14,003 bases of DNA from Candidatus Aminicenantota bacterium (lineage in GTDB: Bacteria > Acidobacteriota > UBA4820 > DSQY01). Shown here one piece after another: positions 1 to 5,715 of this stretch. Where the stretch lies: NCBI GenBank assembly GCA_027365515.1, contig DAHXMK010000075.1, forward strand, positions 1 through 14,003. The letters run 5' to 3'. Under the pieces are notes generated by a model. It had not been told where the DNA came from and ran no database searches. It saw only the letters and a list, made by a program, of their open reading frames with translations. The translations under genes were made by a program, and so were the position numbers. Position 1 is the stretch's first letter. Every line of letters starts with the position of its first letter.

Positions 1-272
1 CCGTGAAAGGTGCCCATCCAGAGAAAGGGCAGGCTCTCCCTGTTCAAAAGCTTGAGAACCCGCTGGCGCATCTCCGAGGCGGCTTTGTTAGTGAAGGTGA
101 CGGCGAGAAGGCCGTGCGGCGAAGCGTGGCGTTCAGTCAGCAGCCACGCTATCCGATGGGCTATGACGCGGGTTTTGCCGGAGCCGGCGCCCGCGAGCAC
201 GAGCACCGGGCCGCCTTCGGCCGCGACCGCGCGCTGCTGTTCCGGGTTGAGGTCTCTAAGGAGCATGTCCAC
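1..272 (-). CDS. UvrD/PcrA-family superfamily 1 DNA helicase, N-terminal part (3' end beyond window)
   Basis: ATP-dependent 3'-5' DNA helicase of the UvrD/PcrA/Rep group, used in repair and in clearing replication obstacles. About 90 residues are visible. The start is LNPEQQRAV (Q-motif region, residues 8-16), then Walker A AGAGSGKT (27-34), motif Ia FTNKAASEM (60-68) and the beginning of motif Ib, GTFH (87-90), where the window ends. I chose a GTG start at 272 because AAGGA (278-282) lies 5 nt upstream. An in-frame ATG at 266 is the alternative, with 11 nt spacing. The gene is divergent from pilT. The visible part cannot separate UvrD from PcrA or Rep, so no symbol is given. Family assignment is firm; the exact start is less so. 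Confidence 0.93.
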   Translation of the reverse strand, partial: MDMLLRDLNPEQQRAVAAEGGPVLVLAGAGSGKTRVIAHRIAWLLTERHASPHGLLAVTFTNKAASEMRQRVLKLLNRESLPFLWMGTFH

Positions 273-430
273 GGATTTCCTTTCCAGCCGCGCTATCGCG
301 CGAGTTGTAGATTATGCCACGCCGGGGCGCGAACCGCCACCATTGCCCCGGATTCTGCGATAGAGATTTGTGCCTTCGGCGGACGATTGTGCCATGCCGA
401 AAGAAGAGACTTTAGTTTCCTAACTGGGAG

Positions 431-550
431 GGCCGTTTCCTCCCCCTCCGCTGGCAAAGCCAGCCAGAGGGACCCCACCTTTGGATGCCCTCTTCCCCCG
501 GATCAAGTCTGGGGTCGAGGGCCCCCAATCCCTTTTTTGGATGAACGGCC
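431..550. repeat. Compact structured palindromic element, possible REP/MITE-like repeat
   Basis: About 120 bp bounded by 7-bp inverted repeats GGCCGTT (431-437) and AACGGCC (544-550). Inside are two hairpins: GCTGGC-aaa-GCCAGC (450-464, extendable by a CCTC/GAGG-type flank) and CCCCGGA-tcaag-TCTGGGG (496-514, one G-T pair). A direct repeat TTTGGATG occurs at 480-487 and 536-543. The second hairpin resembles the CTTGATCCGGG palindromes that I recall as dispersed intergenic repeats in proteobacterial genomes. There is only one copy in this window, so dispersal is not shown. It could also be part of the helicase or pilT regulatory region. Confidence 0.45.
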
Positions 551-565
551 ATTTTTCAAAATGGC
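548..565. repeat. Perfect 8-bp inverted repeat upstream of pilT promoter
   Basis: GCCATTTT (548-555), two central bases TC, AAAATGGC (558-565): a near-continuous palindrome. In RNA it would fold as a roughly 7-bp stem with a 4-nt loop. As duplex DNA it has the symmetry of a dimeric repressor site. It overlaps the right end of the structured element by three bases and lies about 50 bp upstream of the pilT -35 box. Role unknown. Confidence 0.5.
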
Positions 566-617
566 GTATTCGTGATGACTTGAGCGCACCGTCACATATC
601 CATCGCGGGATTGGGGA

Positions 618-646
618 TTGACATCGAATAGCCTTTAGCCTATAAG
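618..646 (+). promoter_or_regulatory. Sigma70-type promoter for pilT
   Basis: A perfect -35 box TTGACA (618-623), a 17-nt spacer and TATAAG (641-646; five of six to TATAAT). The start of transcription would fall near 652-654, giving a leader of only about 12-14 nt before the ATG at 666. That leader still contains the GGAGG ribosome site (657-661). This is the best promoter match noticed in the window and implies constitutive housekeeping transcription of pilT. Confidence 0.72.
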
Positions 647-665
647 ATATGGTTACGGAGGCCGC

Positions 666-1745
666 ATGGACGTCTCCATCTTTCACAAACTCCTGGTAAG
701 CGCGGTTCAGAAGGGAGCGTCGGACGTTCACCTTCAGGCCGGCCACGCGCCGCTGTTGCGCATCAACGGCGAGCTTATGGAGGTCAAATACCACCCTCTT
801 TCTCCCGAGGAGACTGCTTCAATAGCCGAGGAGGTGCTCTCGCACACCTACAGGCGCGACCAGGCCGCAACGTTGACGGAACTTGACGTCTCTTACGGCA
901 TCGAAGGACAGGCTCGGTTCAGAGTCAACATTTACCGCCAGCGGGGCACGTTCGCTATCATCTTGAGGGTCATTCCCGTCGTGGTCAAGAGCCTTGCCGA
1001 ACTGAACCTTCCTCCGGTAATCGAGCAGATATCGAACCTGCGCCGCGGCCTCGTTCTCGTGGCCGGGGCGACGGGCAACGGCAAGTCCACGACGCTCGCC
1101 GCGATGGTGGAGCTGATCAACCAGACAAGGCGCGCCCACATATTGACGATCGAGGACCCCATCGAATTTCTTTTCAAGAACAAGATGTCGGCGGTGAGCC
1201 AGCGGGAGGTCGGGTGCGACACGCCCGGCTTCGGCCAGGCGCTCAAGGCCGCCCTCAGGCAGGACCCTGACGTGATAATGATCGGCGAGATGCGAGACGC
1301 GGAGACAATCGAGATCGCCATGAAGGCCGCCGAAACGGGACACCTGGTCCTCTCGTCGGTTCACACGCTCGACTCGGTTTCGACAATCGCGAGGCTTTTG
1401 GGATACTACCCCGGCGACGAGGAGCCCATCGCGCGAAAGCGCCTCGCGGAATGCCTCATGGCCGTCATCAGCTTGAGGCTGCTGCCGACGAAAAACATCT
1501 TGGGGCGCGTGCCCGCCGTTGAGATACTTCGCGCCACCAGGACGATACAGGAGTGCATCAAGGATGCGTCAAAGACCTCCGACATCCCTTCGCACCTTCA
1601 GAAGGGGCAGGAGATGTACGGAATGCAGACTTTCGACCAGCACCTGGTGAAGCTGGTCAAGGAGGGAGCGGTTGACCTGGAGGTAGCCAAGACGGCGGCC
1701 AGCAACCCCTCCGACCTTGAGCGGGCGATAATGATGGAAGGGTGA
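666..1745 (+). CDS. pilT: Type IV pilus retraction ATPase, PilT/PilU family
   Basis: Hexameric cytoplasmic ATPase that depolymerises type IV pili for twitching motility. The 359-residue length is typical. Order: N-terminal PAS-like domain with the ASDVHL motif (18-23), Walker A GATGNGKST (134-142), Asp box TIEDP (161-165), Walker B and MIGEMRD (205-211), His box TGHLVLSSVHT (224-234). The last of these is diagnostic of the PilT branch rather than the PilB assembly ATPases. The C-terminus (QTFDQHL, ASNPSDLERAI) fits PilT/PilU. Asn138 replaces the more common Ser in Walker A, which should be tolerated. The ATG at 666 has GGAGG 4 nt upstream and a strong promoter. No other pilus genes are in the window. 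The gene is convergent with the aminopeptidase gene, 29 bp between stops. PilT versus PilU cannot be settled by eye. Confidence 0.93.
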   Translation: MDVSIFHKLLVSAVQKGASDVHLQAGHAPLLRINGELMEVKYHPLSPEETASIAEEVLSHTYRRDQAATLTELDVSYGIEGQARFRVNIYRQRGTFAIILRVIPVVVKSLAELNLPPVIEQISNLRRGLVLVAGATGNGKSTTLAAMVELINQTRRAHILTIEDPIEFLFKNKMSAVSQREVGCDTPGFGQALKAALRQDPDVIMIGEMRDAETIEIAMKAAETGHLVLSSVHTLDSVSTIARLLGYYPGDEEPIARKRLAECLMAVISLRLLPTKNILGRVPAVEILRATRTIQECIKDASKTSDIPSHLQKGQEMYGMQTFDQHLVKLVKEGAVDLEVAKTAASNPSDLERAIMMEG

Positions 1746-1774
1746 ATCTCGGGCGGGGCCGGGTCAGGCTCGCG

Positions 1775-3061
1775 TCAGTAAGAGACCTTCTTTCTGGGAG
1801 CCGCCATCAGCCTTTCGATGTCCCGCGCTTCGCGTGGAATATCTTCCGTCAAGACCTCATAGCCCTTTTCGGTGATCAAGACGTCGTCCTCGATGCGCAC
1901 GCCGATGTTTTCATCGGCGATGTAGATGCCGGGCTCGACCGTGATCACTACGCCGGGAAGCAAAGGCTCATCGTACGAACCCTTATCGTGCGCCTCGATC
2001 CCGAGGTAGTGGGAAGTGCCGTGGAAGAAGTACTTGGCGAAGCCCGCTTTTGCGATCGCCTCCGAGGCCGCCTTATGGACTTGGTGGACGAAGGCGCCTT
2101 TGCGGCAGGCCTCGAGCGCGGCTTGGCGCGCTCCAAGCACCGCCTCGTAAACTTGGCGCTGCCTTTTGGAGAAGCGACCGGAAACGGGATATGTCCTTGT
2201 CACGTCGGCGCAGTACAGCTCCTTGCGGGCGCCGATGTCGCAAACCACCACTTCGCCCGCCTTCATCAGCCGCCTGTTCTTGTCATAGTGAAGAATGCAA
2301 GAGTAGGGGCCGGAGCCGACGATGCTGGGAAAAGCGAGCCCCTGGGCGCCGCTGGCTTTGAAAACGTACTCTATCAGGGCCTGCAGCTCGAATTCATGAA
2401 GGCCCGGGCGCAGCTGGCGCGTGATCGCTTCGTTGGCCTTGGCGGTTATCGCGATCGCCTCGCGCATGGAGGCAATCTCTTCAGGACCTTTGACCCGCCT
2501 GAGGCCCGATGCAAGGCGGCCGAGGTGGCGAAGCTGGAGAAACGGATACCTGGCCCTGACCTTCTCCCAAAAAAGCTGGGTGAGGCCAACCGGCCCCTGG
2601 AAAGCATCTTCCGAAAAGTCCAGGTAGATCGTGTTCGCGGCCCTCAAAGGCCTGATGAGCGAGTCTTCCAACTGATGGTAGGAGTTGACGCTGGCAAAGC
2701 CCGCCGATTTCATCGCCTCCAGCCTCTCGGCGTCGGGCTCGGCGTTGGGGCGCGTGAGGCTCCCGGAGGTGAGCACCTTGCCGGTCCAGCGCTCCGCCGC
2801 CGGGTCGGGCGCCGGCAGGAAGAGCATCTCATCGCTCTTCTGCGGAGTCACCTGAATCAGAAGAGCGGCGTTGGAGGAGGCGACGCCCGTGAAATAGAAA
2901 AAGTTCGGGTCGGGCACGAAGGGCACGAGGCTCTCCTCATCACCGGAAAAGAAGATCGCCACGCTGTTTCCGTCGCCGGGCTGTTTCTTGAGAAGGTCAA
3001 CCAGCGCCTGGCGCCTTTGGGCGTAGACGTTCGGCGCCGCGCCCTTCTTGGCGGCACTCAT
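1775..3061 (-). CDS. pepP: Xaa-Pro aminopeptidase (aminopeptidase P, M24B metallopeptidase)
   Basis: Cleaves the N-terminal residue from peptides with proline in second position, using two divalent metals (usually Mn) in a pita-bread fold. 428 residues, close to the family norm. The N-terminal aminopeptidase P domain spans about 10-150 (FVPDPNFFYFTG at 48-59). The M24 catalytic domain follows with all expected ligands: D275 and D286 (CDIG...CADVTR), H351 in HGTSH, E376 in VEPGIY, E391 in RIEDD; H347 and H358 match the accessory histidines. There is no signal peptide, so it is cytoplasmic. The ATG overlaps the bactofilin stop as ATGA, so translation is probably coupled, and it is the last gene of the minus-strand run. 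A functional link to chromosome segregation is not evident. No clear terminator follows. Confidence 0.94.
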   Translation of the reverse strand: MSAAKKGAAPNVYAQRRQALVDLLKKQPGDGNSVAIFFSGDEESLVPFVPDPNFFYFTGVASSNAALLIQVTPQKSDEMLFLPAPDPAAERWTGKVLTSGSLTRPNAEPDAERLEAMKSAGFASVNSYHQLEDSLIRPLRAANTIYLDFSEDAFQGPVGLTQLFWEKVRARYPFLQLRHLGRLASGLRRVKGPEEIASMREAIAITAKANEAITRQLRPGLHEFELQALIEYVFKASGAQGLAFPSIVGSGPYSCILHYDKNRRLMKAGEVVVCDIGARKELYCADVTRTYPVSGRFSKRQRQVYEAVLGARQAALEACRKGAFVHQVHKAASEAIAKAGFAKYFFHGTSHYLGIEAHDKGSYDEPLLPGVVITVEPGIYIADENIGVRIEDDVLITEKGYEVLTEDIPREARDIERLMAAPRKKVSY

Positions 3062-3453
3062 TTGGGTGCCTGCTTCTCTTGCACTTGGGGTTCGGCGGCG
3101 CCGCCCTTCGACATGGCGATGGTTCCCTCGATGACTCCGCCCTCCATTACCGCGAGCGCGGCGGTGGTGAGCGAAACGTCGCCTTTGATCTTGCCCTTCG
3201 GCTGGATTTCCAAGGCGCCCTTTACTTTGACTTTGCCCTCGACGGTGCCGTAAACGACCAGGGAGTTGACCTCGACCTCGCCTGAGACCTTCCCTTTTTC
3301 GCCTACCACGAGGCGGTCGGAACGGAGGATTTTTCCCTTGAACTCGCCATCCACGCGGAACGTCTGGTTGAACTCCATGGTCCCCTCAACGCGGACCCCT
3401 TCGCCTAGCATTCCTCCGACTTGGATTGAACCGTCGGGCTTCTTCTGCATCAT
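3058..3453 (-). CDS. Bactofilin (polymer-forming cytoskeletal protein)
   Basis: A 131-residue bactofilin-domain protein: short N-terminal tail, central right-handed beta-helix of roughly 90 residues with regularly spaced Gly and Val/Ile (EGTMEFNQTFRVDGEFKG, GKVSGEVEVNSLVVYGTVEG, GKIKGDVS), then a Gln/Pro/Lys-rich tail. Such proteins form nucleotide-independent filaments that act as scaffolds. In Myxococcus xanthus the BacNOP bactofilins are encoded beside parAB and position the ParABS machinery. Here the gene directly follows parB with a 4-bp ATGA overlap and is itself 4-bp overlapped by the aminopeptidase gene. I infer a role as scaffold for ParA/ParB or for a polar structure. The start is either of two adjacent Met codons (3453 or 3450); 3453 gives the overlap. 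No membrane segment or signal peptide is visible. Confidence 0.93.
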   Translation of the reverse strand: MMQKKPDGSIQVGGMLGEGVRVEGTMEFNQTFRVDGEFKGKILRSDRLVVGEKGKVSGEVEVNSLVVYGTVEGKVKVKGALEIQPKGKIKGDVSLTTAALAVMEGGVIEGTIAMSKGGAAEPQVQEKQAPK

Positions 3454-4298
3454 CTGGACCTCCCGCCGATGGATTCCACCAGCTCGAAAAGGTGGTTGAG
3501 CTGATCTTCGCTCTTGAATCTGATGGTGACCGAGCCGCCACGGCCCCGCCTCGTGATTGAGACCGGCAGGCCGACCTTGGATGCCATGGTTCTGGCGGCC
3601 GCTTCCGTGTCGGCGTCGGCATCGCGCGGCGCGCGGCGTGGTTTCGAAGGCTTATAGTGCTCCGCTTCTCTGACCGAAAGGCCCTTGGAAAGAACCGCCT
3701 TCAGTAGATCGTCCTGTTCCTCGCGCTTACGAAGGGCCAAGATGGCCTTGGCATGGCCGGGCGTGATCTGGCCCGACTCCAGCGCCTTAAGGGCTACGGA
3801 CGGCAAATGTAGCAATCGCAATGAGTTAGCGACCGTCGCCCGCTCTTTCCCAACCCTTTTTGAAACCTCTTCCTGCGTAAGCCCAACGTCGTCAATCAGC
3901 GCCTTGTAGGCCTTTGCCTCCTCGACGGGGTTCAGGTTCTCGCGCTGGAGATTTTCAACTAGAGCGAGTTCGAGAAGCTGGGAGTCCGGCACTTCGCGGA
4001 CTATCACGGGGACGCTGTGCAATCCCGCCTTCTGTGCCGCCCGCCACCGCCTTTCGCCGGCAATTATTTCGTAGTGGCCGTTCGATGGGCGGACCAAAAT
4101 GGGCTGCAGGACCCCGTTCGCCTTAATGGAGTCGGCCAGGTCGGCAAGCGCGGCTTCCGCGAACCGCTCCCTAGGCTGCCGCGGGTTGGGCCTCAGGCGG
4201 TGAATGTCAGTCTCGACAACCCGCCGGCCTTCTGGGCCGGGGGTCGAAATCAAGGCGTCGAGCCCTCGTCCGAGGACGTTCTTACTGCTGCTGCTCAT
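3450..4298 (-). CDS. parB: Chromosome partitioning protein ParB (CTP-dependent parS-binding clamp)
   Basis: Binds parS, spreads as a CTP-gated DNA clamp and stimulates ParA, segregating origins and loading SMC. 282 residues: N-terminal ParA-interacting segment NVLGRGLDALI (7-17), ParB/CTPase domain with GERRWRA (81-87) and ENLQREN (115-121), helix-turn-helix about 139-165 (LTQEEVSKRVG...ATVANSLRLLHLP), a charged Lys/Arg/Asp linker (about 215-235) and a C-terminal dimerisation domain. I take the ATG at 4298 rather than a longer frame reaching 4493, because the family N-terminus starts here and the longer version would lie deep inside parA. It overlaps the parA 3' end by 17 bp and the bactofilin start by 4 bp, so all three are likely co-translated. 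Two matching parS sites are present in the window. Confidence 0.96.
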   Translation of the reverse strand: MSSSSKNVLGRGLDALISTPGPEGRRVVETDIHRLRPNPRQPRERFAEAALADLADSIKANGVLQPILVRPSNGHYEIIAGERRWRAAQKAGLHSVPVIVREVPDSQLLELALVENLQRENLNPVEEAKAYKALIDDVGLTQEEVSKRVGKERATVANSLRLLHLPSVALKALESGQITPGHAKAILALRKREEQDDLLKAVLSKGLSVREAEHYKPSKPRRAPRDADADTEAAARTMASKVGLPVSITRRGRGGSVTIRFKSEDQLNHLFELVESIGGRSR

Positions 4299-5052
4299 GA
4301 GCCAAAAACTCCTTTGCCACCTGAAGATAAGATTGGGCGCCGCGCGAAGATATGTCGTATAGGAGGATGGGCTTTCCGAAGGAAGGGGCTTCGGCGAGCC
4401 TAACGTTGCGCGGGATTGAGCTTTCATAAACCTTCTTTCCGAAGAAGCGCTGGACCTCTTCGGTGACCTGTCGTCCAAGATTGGTTCTTTCATCCACCAT
4501 CGTTAGAAGGACGCCTCGTATCGCAAGGTCGGGGTTGAGAGCCTCTCTGATCCGCTCGAGCGTACGCAGAAGCTCGGAGACCCCTTCCATGGCGAAATAC
4601 TCACCCTGGATTGGTATGAGCACTTCATCCGCCGCAACGAGCGCGTTGAGAGTCAAGAGTCCAAGAGAAGGCGGGCAGTCGAGAAGAATGTAGTCGTAGT
4701 CACCCTTGAGCGGTTCTAGCGCCCGCCGCAGAACGAACTCCCGGCCCTCGGCGGCCGCGAGCTCGACCTCGGCGCCGGCGAGAGCTACGGCGCCAGGCAA
4801 CAGCGAAAGGTGCGGAAAGGCGGTGCCGATTATCGCCTCCGCGGCTGAAACATGGCCGGTGATTACGTCATAGACGGACGGCCGCTCCTGCGGGCCTCGC
4901 TGCCCCAGTCCCGAGGTGCAGTTCGTCTGGGGGTCAAAGTCAACCAGAAGAACCTTCTTTTCCGCCGCGGCAAGCGAGGCGCCCAAGTTAATGACGGTCG
5001 TCGTCTTTCCAACGCCGCCCTTCTGGTTGGCTATGGCTATGATCCTTCCCAA
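4282..5052 (-). CDS. parA: Chromosome partitioning ATPase ParA (Soj type)
   Basis: Deviant Walker ATPase that binds nucleoid DNA as an ATP dimer and moves ParB-parS complexes. 256 residues without an N-terminal DNA-binding domain, as in chromosomal ParA/Soj. Deviant Walker A KGGVGKTT (11-18) with the signature Lys11, A' motif FDPQTNCTSGL, Walker B region ILLDCPPSLG, then the ParA IPIQGEYFAMEGVSEL region. It starts at TTG (5052), supported by GGAGG 6 nt upstream. It follows rsmG after 84 bp, the largest gap in the minus-strand run, where a weak promoter may lie. The short Gln-rich tail EQQQ is encoded by an AGC repeat shared out of frame with the parB start. Confidence 0.96.
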   Translation of the reverse strand: MGRIIAIANQKGGVGKTTTVINLGASLAAAEKKVLLVDFDPQTNCTSGLGQRGPQERPSVYDVITGHVSAAEAIIGTAFPHLSLLPGAVALAGAEVELAAAEGREFVLRRALEPLKGDYDYILLDCPPSLGLLTLNALVAADEVLIPIQGEYFAMEGVSELLRTLERIREALNPDLAIRGVLLTMVDERTNLGRQVTEEVQRFFGKKVYESSIPRNVRLAEAPSFGKPILLYDISSRGAQSYLQVAKEFLAHEQQQ

Positions 5053-5058
5053 ACGCTA

Positions 5059-5063
5059 CCTCC
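5059..5063 (-). promoter_or_regulatory. Ribosome binding site deciding the parA TTG start
   Basis: GGAGG on the minus strand, 6 nt before TTG at 5052. No ATG or GTG gives a better fit to the ParA N-terminus, so the TTG start is preferred. Confidence 0.75.
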
Positions 5064-5076
5064 CTCGCAAGCCGCT

Positions 5077-5105
5077 ATTTTGCCACAAGATCTCTCTCTA
5101 GTGAA
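5077..5105 (-). promoter_or_regulatory. Possible weak promoter for parA-parB-bactofilin
   Basis: In the rsmG-parA gap the minus strand reads TTCACT (5100-5105; four of six to TTGACA), a 17-nt spacer, then CAAAAT (5077-5082; four of six to TATAAT), preceded by TGG as an extended -10. A start near 5070 would give a leader of about 18 nt with the GGAGG site. The match is modest. It would let the segregation genes be transcribed apart from the upstream cluster. Confidence 0.35.
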
Positions 5106-5136
5106 GGGGCGTTTTGATCTCCGAAAGATTCCGCGG

Positions 5137-5715
5137 TCAGCGCCCGATTGTTCCACGTGGAACACTGGCGGCCAGAAGCAGGCTGCCCTCCTTCAATTGC
5201 AGTGGCGGGCTTGGCAGAAATCCCAACTCTTTCAGCGCCGTTTCATACTCCGGCGCTTGACTGGAACCCGTCCAGACGAGGAGCGTCCCTTCCGGCATGA
5301 TGGAGCGCCTGAGGCTCTTGAGGAGAGGCCGCCGCAGTTTCACTCCTCTTACCGTGGCGGCATTAAAGCGAGCGGGGCGTTCCCGCAGAAATTCGGAGGC
5401 CTGGAGTTCCACGACTTCGAGGCGCAGATCCAGCTCTCTTGAGACGGCTCGCAAGAAAGCCGCTTTCAATGGGGCTGGCTCGCAAAGGGTGAATTCAAGT
5501 GCAGGACGGCGAATGGCTAAGGGTACCGCTGGAAAGCCTCCTCCGCTGCCGACGTCAACTACCGTGCCGAGGTTGGGCAGCAGAGGCAGAGCCGCCTCCG
5601 CCGTTCCGACGCCCCTGAGGAGCGCCTCTCGCCTGTCCTTGAAAGCGGTCAGTCCAGCCCCCTTGTTCCAGGCAAATAGCATTTCGAGGTACCGGCCAAG
5701 CTTCTCGTCGCTCAC
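5137..5715 (-). CDS. rsmG: 16S rRNA m7G527 methyltransferase RsmG (GidB), divergent
   Basis: SAM-dependent enzyme that methylates N7 of G527 in 16S rRNA. 192 residues, somewhat shorter at the N-terminus than the 207-residue E. coli protein. WNKGAGLTAFKDRREALLRG (16-35) matches the WNK.NLT.. region. SAM-binding motif I is VDVGSGGGFPAVPLA (53-67), followed by an acidic CEP turn. The family's conserved histidine-containing RH(L/I)LDS stretch is replaced by RGVGTAEAA, and the later ISRA-like motif reads TVRG. The start is GTG at 5715, overlapping the mnmG stop as GTGA; no usable upstream start is apparent. Position directly after mnmG is the classic gidA-gidB pair. Codons 184-189 contain a perfect parS palindrome. 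Family assignment is secure; activity is likely but less certain. Confidence 0.9.
   Translation of the reverse strand: MSDEKLGRYLEMLFAWNKGAGLTAFKDRREALLRGVGTAEAALPLLPNLGTVVDVGSGGGFPAVPLAIRRPALEFTLCEPAPLKAAFLRAVSRELDLRLEVVELQASEFLRERPARFNAATVRGVKLRRPLLKSLRRSIMPEGTLLVWTGSSQAPEYETALKELGFLPSPPLQLKEGSLLLAASVPRGTIGR
5149..5164. promoter_or_regulatory. parS centromere site 1, within the rsmG 3' end
   Basis: TGTTCCACGTGGAACA, a perfect 16-bp palindrome that fits the near-universal bacterial chromosomal parS consensus TGTTNCACGTGAAACA and the GTTCCACGTGGAAC core described for Caulobacter and Myxococcus. It is read as codons 184-189 of rsmG and lies about 100 bp upstream of the parA start. ParB encoded at 3450-4298 should bind it. 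Confidence 0.93.

Larger units (their letters stand above)
273..665. other. Divergent helicase-pilT intergenic region (393 bp), no gene found
   Basis: No credible coding sequence on either strand; the open frames here have no recognisable protein character. The region holds small perfect inverted repeats at 289-302 (5-bp arms, 4-nt loop, just upstream of the helicase ribosome site) and 322-351 (7-bp arms CCGGGGC/GCCCCGG, 16-nt loop). It also holds a structured element around 431-550, a tight inverted repeat at 548-565, and the pilT promoter at 618-646. On the minus strand CATAAT (311-316) could be a -10 box for the helicase gene, but I see no good -35 partner. No tRNA-like or small-RNA structure was recognised. 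Confidence 0.7.

Noticed and set aside
380..394. Sigma54-like promoter (TGGCAC on the minus strand)
   Set aside because: The -12 GC element at the required spacing is absent.
819..1364. Minus-strand open frame of 181 codons inside pilT
   Set aside because: Antisense shadow of a strongly conserved ATPase core; composition rich in Arg, His and Leu without family resemblance.
1742..3253. Long plus-strand open frame (503 codons) antisense to the aminopeptidase and bactofilin genes
   Set aside because: It is a shadow: the minus strand has two clear conserved proteins with full active-site residues, while the plus frame has no recognisable domain and is kept open by GC-rich codon bias.
4299..4493. 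Longer N-terminal version of ParB starting at 4493
   Set aside because: The extra 65 residues lie inside parA in another frame and do not resemble ParB; the family N-terminus begins at the ATG at 4298.
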